Shown: positions 16,544 through 26,235, counted from the first letter of the stretch. The stretch is 64,000 nucleotides of DNA from Streptomyces sp. NBC_00249 (GCF_026342355.1 NZ_JAPEMV010000001.1:1426001-1490000), one strand, 5' to 3'. Numbers and translations are program-made. Notes: generated by a model not told the origin, from the sequence alone.

Positions 16544-16586
16544 CCGGTCAGTATCCCAAGGTGTTTCATACGCTTTCCTCCCGCTT

Positions 16587-18296
16587 TCAGCCGGTCTTAC
16601 GGCCTGTCTTGCGGCGCAGGGAGTCCAGCAGGTCGGTGATCTCCGTCAGACGCAGCGGCCTGGCGAGGAGTACGACGACCAGCGCGAGGACGGCGGTTCC
16701 CGCCCCGGCCGCGGCGAAGGATCCGAGGCCGTCGGCGGCGCGGGCTGCCGCGTACGCGGCGGCGGCCGCGGGCAGGCAGGCGACGAGCAGCCTCAGGTGG
16801 GTGCCCAGGGCCGTGGCGCCGGCTCCGCGGGCCGGCCGGCGCGGGCCGAGCCTGCGGGCGAGGGCGTACGCGGTCACGGCGGCGCCGGCCGTGAAGGCGA
16901 CGGTGGTGGCGGCGGCCATGCCGGTCACGACCCAGCGCAGCGGCAGCAGCTGGTAGGCGGCGTAGGACAGGCCGGCGTTGCAGGCGACGACGACCAGGTT
17001 CAGGAAGAAGGGGGTCCGGGTGTCGGAGAGGGCGTAGAAGCCGCGGGAGAGCACGTACTGGGCGGAGTAGGCGACGAGGCCGGGCGCGAAGGCGATGAGC
17101 ATGCCGGCCATGACCTCGACCCCGGCGGGGGTGACCTTGCCGTAGCCGGCGACGCAGTCCATCAGCCAGGGCGCGAGCACGGCGAACAGCGCGGCGGCGG
17201 GGACGACGAGGGCGGCGCTGGAGCGCAGGGCGTAGGAGACGTCCTTGCGGACGGCGCCGAGGTCGCCGTCGGAGGCGGCGGCGCTCATCCGGGGCATCAG
17301 GGCGGTGACCAGGGAGACGGTGATGATGCCCTGGGGGACGATCCACAGCTGGTAGGCGTTGGTGTAGGCGGCGTAGCCGACGTCGGCCGCGAGGCCCGCC
17401 TCCGTCGCGAGGCGTCCGGTGGCGGTGGAGAAGCGGGTGACGACCCAGTAGGCGAACTGGTTGGTGAGGACGAGCAGGACCAGCCAGCCGGCGTTGCGCA
17501 GCGGGCGGGCGAGGCCGCTGCCGCGCCAGTCGAAGCGGGGGCGCCAGCGGAAGCGGGCGGCGCGCAGCGAGGGGATCAGGGCGAGGGCCTGGAGGACGAT
17601 GCCGGCGGTGGTGCCCAGTCCGAGCAGCCGGGTGTCGGCGGCGGTGAGGCCGTCGGGGGAGCTGTGGGAGAGCCCGATGAAGAGCCCGAAGACGCTGATG
17701 ATGACGAGGTTGTTGAGGACGGGGGTCCACATCATGGCGCCGAACCGGCCCCGGGCGTTGAGCACTTGCCCGAGCAGGGTGAACAGGCCGTAGAAGAGGA
17801 TCTGCGGGAGGCAGAAGCGGGCCAGGGCGACGGTGGTGTCCATCCGGGCGCCGCTGTAGTCGGTGTACGTCCCGATGATCTGGGGTGCGGCGAGCACCGC
17901 GACGGCCGTGAGCAGCACGAGCGCGAGGGTGCAGGCGGTGAGCAGCCGGTCGGTGTAGGCGGCGCCGCCGTCCTCGTGCTGTTTGGCGGCCCGCATCAGC
18001 TCCGGGACGAAGACGGCGTTGAGGGCGCCGCCGACGAGCAGCATGTAGATGATGTTGGGAACGGTGTTGGCGACGGCGTAGCTGTCGCCGAGGAAGCCGG
18101 TGCCGAGGGCGGCGACGACCACGGCGGAGCGGACGAAGCCGGTCGCGCGGGAGACGACGGAGCCGGCGGCCATGAGCGCGCCGCTGCGCAGGACGGAGCC
18201 GCCCTTGGCCGGCCCGGGGGCGGCGGCGGGGGCGGACGGCGGTGCGGCCCCGTCGCCGCCCGGCGTGCCGGCCGTCCTGGTGTCGGTGGCGTGCAT
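16587..18296 (-). CDS. murJ: MurJ/MviN-family lipid II flippase
   Basis: 569 residues with about 14 membrane helices. It starts with a Pro/Ala-rich cytoplasmic tail of 40 residues, then the family hallmark GSVVSRATGFVRSAVVVAALG and DSYAVANTVPNIIYMLLVGGALNAVFVP. The ATG at 18294-18296 has GGGAG 7 bases upstream; the frame continues upstream as non-protein-like sequence. Family role: moving lipid-linked peptidoglycan precursor across the membrane. Streptomyces usually keep another MviN gene near oriC, so this may be a second copy, and the symbol refers to the family. Confidence 0.87.
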   Translation of the reverse strand: MHATDTRTAGTPGGDGAAPPSAPAAAPGPAKGGSVLRSGALMAAGSVVSRATGFVRSAVVVAALGTGFLGDSYAVANTVPNIIYMLLVGGALNAVFVPELMRAAKQHEDGGAAYTDRLLTACTLALVLLTAVAVLAAPQIIGTYTDYSGARMDTTVALARFCLPQILFYGLFTLLGQVLNARGRFGAMMWTPVLNNLVIISVFGLFIGLSHSSPDGLTAADTRLLGLGTTAGIVLQALALIPSLRAARFRWRPRFDWRGSGLARPLRNAGWLVLLVLTNQFAYWVVTRFSTATGRLATEAGLAADVGYAAYTNAYQLWIVPQGIITVSLVTALMPRMSAAASDGDLGAVRKDVSYALRSSAALVVPAAALFAVLAPWLMDCVAGYGKVTPAGVEVMAGMLIAFAPGLVAYSAQYVLSRGFYALSDTRTPFFLNLVVVACNAGLSYAAYQLLPLRWVVTGMAAATTVAFTAGAAVTAYALARRLGPRRPARGAGATALGTHLRLLVACLPAAAAAYAAARAADGLGSFAAAGAGTAVLALVVVLLARPLRLTEITDLLDSLRRKTGRKTG

Positions 18297-18601
18297 CGGG
18301 GTCTCCCATTCACTGAGCGTCTCGACGGCCCCCGCCGGTGGCGGGCTTGCGCCACGGCGGCCCGAACGGCCGTTCGTCGAGGTCGAAGTGTGGAGCGTAC
18401 CCGCTTCGGAACCGGACCCCTCGCCCGTCCGGTAGGGCCGTCCGGCCCTTGCCGGGGGCCGAAGGTCCCGCGTCCCGGGCCGGACGGGCGGCCGGAGGGG
18501 ATCCGGGGAAAAAATGACCATATTTTCTGCTGAATCCGCAACCTTGCGGCGCCCCGTTCACTCCTTGTTCACGGACGATCTTTACTTCGGAGGGGTTTTC
18601 G
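18297..18601. other. Divergent promoter region between murJ-like and L,D-transpeptidase genes
   Basis: There is no gene. The half next to the transpeptidase is unusually AT-rich (GGGGAAAAAATGACCATATT near 18505-18524). It contains an inverted repeat CCGCAA-CC-TTGCGG at 18536-18549. GGAGGGG near 18590 serves the TTG start. The repeat could be an operator of the envelope-stress type, but I cannot tie it to a regulator. Confidence 0.4.
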
Positions 18602-19840
18602 TTGAGCCGCACACGCCGTACCTCACTTTCGCGCCGTCAGGCCCTTCCGGGCCGCGGCCGCCACGCCGTGGTGGCGGGCACCGCCCTGCTGGCCGCCGCA
18701 CTGACCGCCTGCGGGGGCGGTTCGGGCGGGAACGCGGGCGGGGATTCCAAGGCGGACCCGGGGCAGCAGGCCGCGATGGCGATATCGGTGAACCTCACGG
18801 GTGACCAGGTGAAGGCCGGCGAGCCGGTCAAGGTGACCGTCGCCGACGGGAAGCTCGCCCAGGTGAAGGTGACGGACGGCAAGGGCGGGGAACTGCCGGG
18901 CCGCATATCCGCCGACGGAAAGGACTGGACCTCCGAGCGCAACGCCTCGCCGGGCACCGACTACAAGGTGGAGGCGCAGGACACGGCGAGCCGGAGCGCG
19001 AACACCCAGTTCAAGACCTCCGCCGCGGACAAGGTGAACAAGGTCTCGATCAACATCCCCAAGGGCAGCACGGTGGGCGTCGCGATGCCCGTCTCCCTGG
19101 TCTTCGACAACCCGGTGAAGAACAAGGCCGAGGTCGAGAAGCAGCTGAAGGTCACCACCTCGAACGACACCGAGGGCTCCTGGGGCTGGATCACCGACTA
19201 CTCGGGCAAGGACCGGGTGGACTGGCGGCCGAAGGAGTACTGGAAGTCCGGCACCGACGTCAAGGTCGAGATGAACCTGAACGGCGTGGACTCCGGTACG
19301 GGCGGCGGGCTCTTCGCCCGTGACTACAACACCGAGTTCAAGATCGGCAAGGACCGCCGGATGGAGGTCAGCCTCGACACCAAGAAGATGTCGGTGACCG
19401 AGGACGGCCGGACCGTGCGGACGATCCCGGTCTCGGCCGGAACTCCGGGCGGCAAGAAGGCCTCCTGGTCCGGAAAGATGGTGCTGATGGCGAAGGAGGG
19501 CACCATCCGGATGGATTCCCAGACGGTGGGCCTCGGCGACGCCTACGACAAGATGGTCGACTACTCGATGCGGCTGACCTGGTCGGGCATGTACGCGCAC
19601 GCCGCGCCGTGGAACTCGGCCAACTTCGGCAGCGCCAACACCAGTTCCGGCTGCGTGGGCATGAGCGACGCCAACGCCAAGTCCTTCTACGAGTCCGTGC
19701 AGGCCGGGGACCCCTTCGAGGTCGTCGGCAGCGGCTCCAAGGGCAACGCCGACCTCGGCAACGGCTACGGCGAGTGGAACCTGTCCTGGGACCAGTGGAA
19801 GGCCAAGAGCGCCACGGCCGGCGGCGGGCAGAACGGCTGA
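18602..19840 (+). CDS. Lipoprotein L,D-transpeptidase (YkuD domain)
   Basis: 412 residues from TTG 18602, chosen because GGAGGGG sits 6 bases upstream. The lipobox LTAC (Cys37) follows a Tat-like RRTSLSRRQAL N-terminus. Two Ig-like domains (residues 55-150 and 150-250) precede the YkuD catalytic domain, whose motif includes His333 (MYAHAAPWN) and Cys351 (TSSGCVGMS). It forms 3-3 peptidoglycan cross-links from tetrapeptide donors, outside the membrane. It is divergent from a MurJ-family flippase, which fits a cell-wall locus. Confidence 0.93.
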   Translation: MSRTRRTSLSRRQALPGRGRHAVVAGTALLAAALTACGGGSGGNAGGDSKADPGQQAAMAISVNLTGDQVKAGEPVKVTVADGKLAQVKVTDGKGGELPGRISADGKDWTSERNASPGTDYKVEAQDTASRSANTQFKTSAADKVNKVSINIPKGSTVGVAMPVSLVFDNPVKNKAEVEKQLKVTTSNDTEGSWGWITDYSGKDRVDWRPKEYWKSGTDVKVEMNLNGVDSGTGGGLFARDYNTEFKIGKDRRMEVSLDTKKMSVTEDGRTVRTIPVSAGTPGGKKASWSGKMVLMAKEGTIRMDSQTVGLGDAYDKMVDYSMRLTWSGMYAHAAPWNSANFGSANTSSGCVGMSDANAKSFYESVQAGDPFEVVGSGSKGNADLGNGYGEWNLSWDQWKAKSATAGGGQNG

Positions 19841-19967
19841 GCCCGGCCCCGGGGTGCTGACTATCGGTCAATTGTTACCAGTACGTAACTTACTCGTGGG
19901 TTACCTTAGGTAAGCCCCTCCGGTTAACGTCGGTTCACTTCGAAACGGCGCACGCGAGGAGCGACAC
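19841..19967 (+). promoter_or_regulatory. Operator-rich promoter of secreted S15-like hydrolase
   Basis: GTTAC-N6-GTAAC occupies 19874-19889, and GTTAC recurs at 19900-19904 inside TTACCT-T-AGGTAA (19901-19913). Further down, GGTTAACGTCG and GGTTCACTTCG are 11-bp direct repeats at about 19922-19943, a PHO-box-like layout. The same GTTAC-N6-GTAAC word lies upstream of the secreted esterase gene at 47700. Which regulators bind here is not known. Confidence 0.5.
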
Positions 19968-21545
19968 ATGGCACTCCGCACCCCCACCGCAGCAGCCACG
20001 GCAGCCCTCCTGGCCGCGACCGCCCTGGGCCTGGCCCCCCACCAGGCCCAGGCGGCCCCCGCCGCCGCCCCCGCCTCGTCGGCGCAGCTGACCTTCCACG
20101 ACATCCCCGGCTCCGGCGGCATCACCCTCAAGGGCAACGTCTTCACCCCGGCGGGCGCCACGAGCGGCCGGACGTACCCGCTGATCGTGCTCCCCACGAG
20201 CTGGGGCATGCCGCAGATCGAATACATCGCCCAGGCGAAGCAGCTCGCCGACTCCGGCTACGTCGTGGTCAGTTACACCTCCCGCGGCTTCTGGCTCTCC
20301 GGTGGCCAGATCGAGACGGCGGGCCCCGCCGACACCGCGGACGTCTCCGCCGTCATCGACTGGGCGCTGGCCCACACCCCCGCCGACGCCTCGCACATCG
20401 GCCTCGGCGGCGTCTCGTACGGGGCGGGCATCAGCCTGCTGGCCTCCGCCCGCGACCCGCGCGTCAAGGCCGTGGTCGCGCTCAGCGGCTGGGCCGACCT
20501 GATCGAGTCCATCTACTCCGGGCGCACCCAGCACCTCCAGGCCGCCGGGGTGCTCGGCGCCGCCGGCTACCTCACGGGCCGCCCGGGCCCCGAACTCCAG
20601 CAGATCCTCGGGGATTTCCTCGGCTCGAAGCTGGACAGGGAACAGGCGATGATCGAGTGGGGCAGGAAGCGCTCCGCCTCCGAACAGGTGGACCGGATCA
20701 ACGCCAACGGCCCCGCGATCATGATGGGCAACGCCTGGGGCGACACCATCTTCCCGCCCAACCAGTACGCCTCGTTCTTCGAGAAGCTGACCGGCCCCAA
20801 GCGCCTGGAGTTCCGCCCGGGCGACCACGCCACCGCCGAGGCCACCGGCCTGTTCGGCCTGCCCAACGACACCTGGACCAACGCCCACCGCTGGTTCGAC
20901 CGCTACCTCAAGGGCGAGCGCAACGGGGTCGACACCGAGGCCCCGGTCCAGCTCAAGTCCCGTAGCACCGAAGGCTACGAGGGGTACGCCGACTGGAAGT
21001 CGGTCGGCGCCGCGGGCACCGAGAGGATCGCCCTCACCGACAGCGAGCACGTCTTCGCGAACGTCGACTCCGGCGCGAACGGCGGCACGGTCTTCCTCTC
21101 CAGCATCCTCGACCAGCTCGCCAAGGCCCCGCCCATGGCCTCGATCCCCCTCCTCCCCCGCGCTTTCGCCGCCGTCTGGCAGTCCGGCCGCTACGAGGAG
21201 GAGCGCCGCGTCCGCGGCACCGTACGCCTGCACACCACCGTCACCCCCACCAAGGGCGACGGCACCTTCGTCGCCTACCTCTACGACGTCGGCCCGCTCG
21301 GCATCGGCAAGCTGGTCACCAGCGCCCCGCAGACCTTCCACGGCAAGACCCCCGGGCAGTCGTTCGGGGTGGACCTGGACCTCTTCTCCACCGCCTACGA
21401 CGTGCCCGAGGGCCACCGGCTCGCCCTGGTCGTGGACACGGTCGACCCGCTCTACATCGAGCACAACCCCACCGGCGCGCAGCTGACCTTCTCCTCGCCG
21501 CGCACCGATCCCTCGTACGTCTCGGTGCCGCTGCGCGAGCAGTGA
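19968..21545 (+). CDS. Secreted alpha/beta hydrolase, CocE/S15-like
   Basis: 525 residues. The signal peptide ends near residue 30 (LGLAPHQAQAA). The hydrolase core has Gly-x-Ser-x-Gly as GGVSYGAG, giving nucleophile Ser150, a YPLIVLPTSWG strand, and an acid/His pair further on (WGDTIFPPNQY, GDHATAEATGLF). The C-terminal 150 residues (RRVRGTVRLHTTVTPTKGDG) form the jelly-roll seen in X-Pro dipeptidyl peptidase/cocaine esterase relatives. It hydrolyses esters or peptides outside the cell; the substrate is unknown. The ATG has GAGGAG nearby. Confidence 0.85.
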   Translation: MALRTPTAAATAALLAATALGLAPHQAQAAPAAAPASSAQLTFHDIPGSGGITLKGNVFTPAGATSGRTYPLIVLPTSWGMPQIEYIAQAKQLADSGYVVVSYTSRGFWLSGGQIETAGPADTADVSAVIDWALAHTPADASHIGLGGVSYGAGISLLASARDPRVKAVVALSGWADLIESIYSGRTQHLQAAGVLGAAGYLTGRPGPELQQILGDFLGSKLDREQAMIEWGRKRSASEQVDRINANGPAIMMGNAWGDTIFPPNQYASFFEKLTGPKRLEFRPGDHATAEATGLFGLPNDTWTNAHRWFDRYLKGERNGVDTEAPVQLKSRSTEGYEGYADWKSVGAAGTERIALTDSEHVFANVDSGANGGTVFLSSILDQLAKAPPMASIPLLPRAFAAVWQSGRYEEERRVRGTVRLHTTVTPTKGDGTFVAYLYDVGPLGIGKLVTSAPQTFHGKTPGQSFGVDLDLFSTAYDVPEGHRLALVVDTVDPLYIEHNPTGAQLTFSSPRTDPSYVSVPLREQ

Positions 21546-21586
21546 TCCACGGCCGCTGCCGGGCCGGGGCGGGGCGCCCCGCGCCC

Positions 21587-22465
21587 TCACCTGCCCGGCA
21601 GCACGGTCTCCGGTTCGGCGGGGGCGACCTCGACCGCCGCGGTCTTCACGCTGCGCCGCTCCCGCCTCGCCACCCAGGTGGCGAACCAGGACAGCAGCAT
21701 GCACATGCCGATGTAGATCGGGGAGATGATCATCACGACGGGGATGAAGGGCAGGTCGTAGTCCAGGTTCGAGGCGATCAGCTTGCCCGCGTGCAGGAAC
21801 TCCTCGTAGGTGATCAGGTAGCCCAGCGAGGTGTCCTTGAGGGCCACCACCAGCTGGCTGATGATCGTGGGCAGCATCGCCCGGACCGCCTGCGGGGCCA
21901 GGACGAAGGTCATGACCTGCGTCTTGCGCATGCCGAGCGCGTACGCCGCCTCGCGCTGGCCCTTCTCGACGGAGTTGATCCCCGTACGGAAGACCTCGGC
22001 CAGCACCGATCCGTTGTACAGGGTCAGCCCCGCCACCAGCGCGGGCAGCGGCTGCACCTTCAGCGCGACGAAGATGAAGAAGATCATCACCAGGACCGGC
22101 ATGGCCCGGAAGAACTCCACGCACAGGGCCGCCGCCCAGCGCACCGGCCGGTGGACCGACAGCCTGCCGGTCGCGAGCACCGCGCCGAGCAGCAGCGAGA
22201 GCACCGAGGCGTAGGCGAAGGCCTTCAGGGTGTTCCCCAGGCCCTTGAGCAGCAGTTCCTGGATGCCCTCGTAGGTGAAGGGGCCCCACTTGGAGGCGGT
22301 GAACTGGTTCGAGTCGAAGAGCAGGTAGAGCAGCCAGGCGAGCAGCCCGAGGATCACCACGGTCGAGGCGATCCCGTAGAGGAAGTGCCGCCTGCGGGCC
22401 TGGGGGCCGGGGATGTCGTAGAGGGCGGTGGACTCCAGGTCCCCGTGGAGCGCGTGCGCGGTCAT
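21587..22465 (-). CDS. gluD: Amino-acid ABC transporter permease, GluD-like
   Basis: 292 residues with an N-terminal cytoplasmic tail, an extra first helix (STVVILGLLAWLLYLLF), then the HisM-type permease core. The EAA loop is EKGQREAAYALGMRKTQ. ATG 22463-22465 overlaps the stop of the upstream permease (ATGA). Last gene of a four-gene uptake system in order A-B-C-D like the corynebacterial gluABCD glutamate operon. Substrate is inferred from that synteny and from the binding protein type. Confidence 0.88.
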   Translation of the reverse strand: MTAHALHGDLESTALYDIPGPQARRRHFLYGIASTVVILGLLAWLLYLLFDSNQFTASKWGPFTYEGIQELLLKGLGNTLKAFAYASVLSLLLGAVLATGRLSVHRPVRWAAALCVEFFRAMPVLVMIFFIFVALKVQPLPALVAGLTLYNGSVLAEVFRTGINSVEKGQREAAYALGMRKTQVMTFVLAPQAVRAMLPTIISQLVVALKDTSLGYLITYEEFLHAGKLIASNLDYDLPFIPVVMIISPIYIGMCMLLSWFATWVARRERRSVKTAAVEVAPAEPETVLPGR

Positions 22466-23106
22466 CGGGCGACTCCGTAGCGCTTCTCCAGCACGTGGAA
22501 GAACGCGCTGATGGACAGGGTGATGATCAGGTAGCCCACGGCGATCCAGACGAAGGTCCAGATGATGCTGTAGCCCAGCTCGTTGAGGGTCTTGTACGTG
22601 CCGAGCAGCTCGGTGACGCTGAAGGCGCCGGCGATCGCCGAGTTCTTGGCGAGCGCGATCAGGGTGGAGCCGATGGGCGGGATGACCGACCGGAAGGCCT
22701 GCGGCAGCACCACCGTGCCCAGGGTCTGCCCGAAGGACATGCCGAGGCTGCGGGCCGCCTCGCCCTGTCCCTTGGGCACCGTGTTGATGCCCGAGCGCAG
22801 CGCCTCGCAGATGAAGGCGGACGTGTAGCAGCCGAGCGTGAGGACGGCGAACAGCTGGAAGGGCAGGACCAGCCCGAAGCGCGGCAGGCCGAGCAGGACG
22901 GCGAAGAAGAGCAGGGTGAGCGGGGTGTTGCGCAGCACGGTCACCCAGACCGTGCCGAAGACCCGGAAGGAACCGACGGGCGCGACGCGGAAGGAGGCCA
23001 TCAGGAAGCCCAGGACCAGGGCGACGAGGGAGGCGTAGACGGTGAGTTCGACGGTGCCGAGGAAGCCCTTCCCGTAGAGGGCGAAGTTCTCCGTGAGTAC
23101 GTCCAT
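22462..23106 (-). CDS. gluC: Amino-acid ABC transporter permease, GluC-like
   Basis: 214 residues and five helices. The N-terminus is MDVLTENFALYGKGFLGTVE, typical of GluC. The EAA loop PKGQGEAARSLGMSFGQ contacts the ATPase. It pairs with the adjacent larger permease to form a heterodimeric channel. There is a 17-bp gap to the binding-protein gene upstream and an ATGA overlap downstream. Confidence 0.9.
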   Translation of the reverse strand: MDVLTENFALYGKGFLGTVELTVYASLVALVLGFLMASFRVAPVGSFRVFGTVWVTVLRNTPLTLLFFAVLLGLPRFGLVLPFQLFAVLTLGCYTSAFICEALRSGINTVPKGQGEAARSLGMSFGQTLGTVVLPQAFRSVIPPIGSTLIALAKNSAIAGAFSVTELLGTYKTLNELGYSIIWTFVWIAVGYLIITLSISAFFHVLEKRYGVAR

Positions 23107-23123
23107 GGCGGTGCGTTCTCCCC

Positions 23124-24041
23124 TCAGCTCGCCGGGTAGCGGTCGATGGGCGGCGGGGTCGGGGCCGGTACGCCGGAGAGGCCGAGGGTGGCCTCGTAGG
23201 CCTTCTTCCAGTCGCCGTTCTTCTCGTGCTCGGCCAGCGCGTCGTCGAGGGCGAAGCGCAGGGCGTTGTCACCGCGCGGGACTCCGATGCCGTAGGGCTC
23301 CTTGGAGAAGGGCTCGCCGACGACCTTGAGCTCCTCGGGGACCTTGGCGGCGTAGCCGAGGAGGATGGAGTCGTCGGTGGAGACGGCGTCGACCTGGTAG
23401 GTCAGCAGGTTGTCCACGCAGGCCGAGTAGGTGTCGTAGGCGACGAGGACCGCCTTCGGGAACTCCTTCTGGAGCCGCTGGTAGGGGGTGGAGCCGGCGG
23501 CCGAGCAGACCTTCTTGCCCGCGAGGTCCTCGGGGCCCTTGATGTCCTGCTCGTTCCTGCGGACCAGCAGGGACTGGCCCGCCATGAAGTAGGGGCCGGC
23601 GAAGCCGACCTGCTTCTTGCGGTTGTCGTTGATCGTGTAGGTGCCCACGTAGTAGTCGATCTGGCCGTTCTGGAGGGCGGTCTCGCGGTTCGCGGAGGCG
23701 ATCGTCTTGAACTCGATCGTCTTCGGGTCGAAGCCGAGGGAGGCCGACATCATCTTGGCGATCTCGACGTCGAAGCCGGAGTAGCGGCCGGTCGCCGGGT
23801 CCTTCTCCCCCATGTACGGCTGGTCCTCCTTGGCCCCGACCACGAGGTGGCCGCGCTTCCTCGCCTTCTCCCAGGTGCGTGACCCGGGCAGCTGGAAGCC
23901 GGTGGCGACCTTGTACACGGGCAGGTCCTCGGGCTGCGGCCCCTTGACCGGGGGGCTGCCGGACTTCCCGCAGCCGACGGCGGCGGCGAGCAGGGCCAGG
24001 GTCAGGGCGAGGGCGCGCAGGGTGTGCCGGGTGTGCTTCAT
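23124..24041 (-). CDS. gluB: Glutamate-type solute-binding lipoprotein
   Basis: 305 residues. The signal peptide ends with a lipobox (LAAAVGC), so the protein is tethered outside the cell. The periplasmic-binding type II fold is clear: RGHLVVGAKEDQPYMG, YSGFDVEIAKMMSASLG, SANRETALQNGQIDYYVGTY, AGKKVCSAAGSTPYQRL, and a C-terminal KKAYEATLG. ATG 24039-24041 follows the ATPase gene by 11 bp. Ligand is probably glutamate or aspartate (inference from family). Confidence 0.9.
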   Translation of the reverse strand: MKHTRHTLRALALTLALLAAAVGCGKSGSPPVKGPQPEDLPVYKVATGFQLPGSRTWEKARKRGHLVVGAKEDQPYMGEKDPATGRYSGFDVEIAKMMSASLGFDPKTIEFKTIASANRETALQNGQIDYYVGTYTINDNRKKQVGFAGPYFMAGQSLLVRRNEQDIKGPEDLAGKKVCSAAGSTPYQRLQKEFPKAVLVAYDTYSACVDNLLTYQVDAVSTDDSILLGYAAKVPEELKVVGEPFSKEPYGIGVPRGDNALRFALDDALAEHEKNGDWKKAYEATLGLSGVPAPTPPPIDRYPAS

Positions 24042-24052
24042 CGGGCCGCCCC

Positions 24053-24796
<744 letters not shown>

Positions 24797-24820
24797 ACGC
24801 TGCCCTGCCCACTTGTCGGT

Positions 24821-24874
24821 GTGTCGAGGTCAGCGCAAACTATCCAGCCGCCGAAGGGGACTTCACCTCGACAC
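24821..24874 (-). promoter_or_regulatory. gluABCD promoter flanked by a 10-bp inverted repeat
   Basis: GTGTCGAGGT at 24821-24830 is the exact inverted repeat of ACCTCGACAC at 24865-24874. On the minus strand a promoter (GTGAAG, 18 bp, TAGTTT) fits between the two arms. One arm overlaps the -35 side and the other the start site. That geometry suits a repressor that bridges or blocks the promoter. The regulator is not in the window. Confidence 0.5.
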
Positions 24875-24909
24875 GCCTAAAAGGTACATAAAGCACACCG
24901 GTCGAGGGT

Positions 24910-25350
24910 TCAGCCCTCGGAGGCCTCGGCGTAGGCCTGGCTGAGCTCGGGAGATCCGGTCATGGCCCAGGACACCCCCGACTCGACGACGTTGAGCTCC
25001 CGGCCCGAGGCGAGGCGGATGACCGGCTGGCCGTTGGGCCAGACCTGCCAGAGCGTCCCCGGTACGGTCCGGACGATCACGGTGCCGAGGTAGAAACCGG
25101 CGTCGTTGCCCAGCCAGGGCACCGCCTCGGGATCCCGCCGCCAGCGCGGCATCAGCTGGTCGAGGGCCTCCAACGAGGCCGGGGTCTGGTCGAGTTCGAG
25201 CCCGGCCACCCGTGCCTGGGCCCGGAGCATCTCGCACTCCGAGAACAGCTCGGCGACGCCCTCGGGATCGTCCGCGAGGGCGGCGGCGAGCCCCGTACCC
25301 TGTTCCGTTTCGTGCCGGTTCAGCCAGTTGGCCAGGAAAGGGATGTTCAT
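24910..25350 (-). CDS. Uncharacterised conserved protein (DUF6278-like)
   Basis: 146 residues, soluble. It starts MNIPFLANWLNRHETEQGTG and ends with a compact alpha/beta domain (GFYLGTVIVRTVPGTLWQVW, then SGRELNVVESG). The residue pattern agrees with my memory of the actinobacterial DUF6278 family. Both ends are clean and codon use matches the neighbours. It lies alone between exonuclease III and the glutamate transporter. No function is known to me. Confidence 0.75.
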   Translation of the reverse strand: MNIPFLANWLNRHETEQGTGLAAALADDPEGVAELFSECEMLRAQARVAGLELDQTPASLEALDQLMPRWRRDPEAVPWLGNDAGFYLGTVIVRTVPGTLWQVWPNGQPVIRLASGRELNVVESGVSWAMTGSPELSQAYAEASEG

Positions 25351-25425
25351 ACGGACCAGCCTGGCACCCGGATCCCCGGCTGGCCACAGGGCGCGCCTGG
25401 TGCGCCGGCGATCCGGGCGGCCCGC

Positions 25426-26205
25426 TCAGAGCTCCAGGTCGACGACGACCGGGGCGTGGTCGGAGGCTCCCTTGCCCTTGCGCTCCTCGCGGTCCACGTA
25501 GGCGTCCTTGACCGCGCTGCGGAAGGGCTCGTTCCCGTAGACCAGGTCGATGCGCATGCCCTTGTTCTTCGGGAAGGCGAGCATCCGGTAGTCCCAGAAG
25601 GTGTACGGCCTGTCGTACTTGAGGGCGCGCGGGAAGACGTCGGTGAGGCCCGCGCCCCGCAGGGTCTCCAGCGCCGCGCGCTCGGCCGGGGTGACGTGGG
25701 TGAGCCCCTCGAAGACCGCCGGGTCGTACACGTCCTCGTCGGTCGGCGCCACGTTGAAGTCGCCGAGCACCGCGAAGGGGCGCGGGCCGGCCGCGTCCTC
25801 GGCGATCGCGGCGGTCAGGGCCGTGAACCACTGGAGCTTGTAGCCGTAGTGGTCGTGCTCGACCTCGCGGCCGTTGGGCACGTACACCGACCAGACGCGC
25901 ACGCCGCCGCAGGTGGCGGAGATCGCGCGGGGCTCCTGGACCCCCTCGTAGTCCGGCCCGCCGGGCAGGCCCAGGGTCACGTCCTCCAGCCCGACGCGCG
26001 AGAGCAGGGCCACGCCGTTCCACCGGCCGGTGGCGTTGACGGCCGACTCGTAGCCCAGCTCGCGCAGCGCCTCGGCCGGGAACTGCTCCGCCGAGCACTT
26101 GGTCTCCTGGATGCACAGGACGTCCGTACCGGAGCTCTCCAGCCAGGCCAGCAGCCGCGGCAGGCGGGCGGTGATCGAGTTGACGTTGAAGGTGGCGATA
26201 CGCAT
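25426..26205 (-). CDS. xthA: Exodeoxyribonuclease III
   Basis: 259 residues, standard length. It acts on abasic sites and 3' blocked ends in base-excision repair. Signature residues: RIATFNVNSITAR (Asn), CIQETKCS (catalytic Glu near 34), WSVYVPNGR, GDFNVAPTDEDVYDP (Asp/Asn pair near 150), and C-terminal KGASDHAPVVVDLEL (Asp/His). The ATG at 26203-26205 is the family start. A 30-bp gap separates it from the metallo-hydrolase gene upstream. Confidence 0.93.
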   Translation of the reverse strand: MRIATFNVNSITARLPRLLAWLESSGTDVLCIQETKCSAEQFPAEALRELGYESAVNATGRWNGVALLSRVGLEDVTLGLPGGPDYEGVQEPRAISATCGGVRVWSVYVPNGREVEHDHYGYKLQWFTALTAAIAEDAAGPRPFAVLGDFNVAPTDEDVYDPAVFEGLTHVTPAERAALETLRGAGLTDVFPRALKYDRPYTFWDYRMLAFPKNKGMRIDLVYGNEPFRSAVKDAYVDREERKGKGASDHAPVVVDLEL

Positions 26206-26235
26206 GCCCACCAACCTACCGCCCGCCACCGACAG

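Noticed and set aside
16284..18533. 749-codon plus-strand open frame opposite murJ
   Set aside because: High-GC antisense shadow of a 14-helix membrane protein; composition dominated by Gly, Glu, Asp and Val.
19901..19919. TTACCTTAGGTAAGCCC as an iron box (DmdR site)
   Set aside because: Only partly like the TTAGGTTAGGCT consensus, and the gene is a hydrolase with no iron link; kept only as a generic palindrome.
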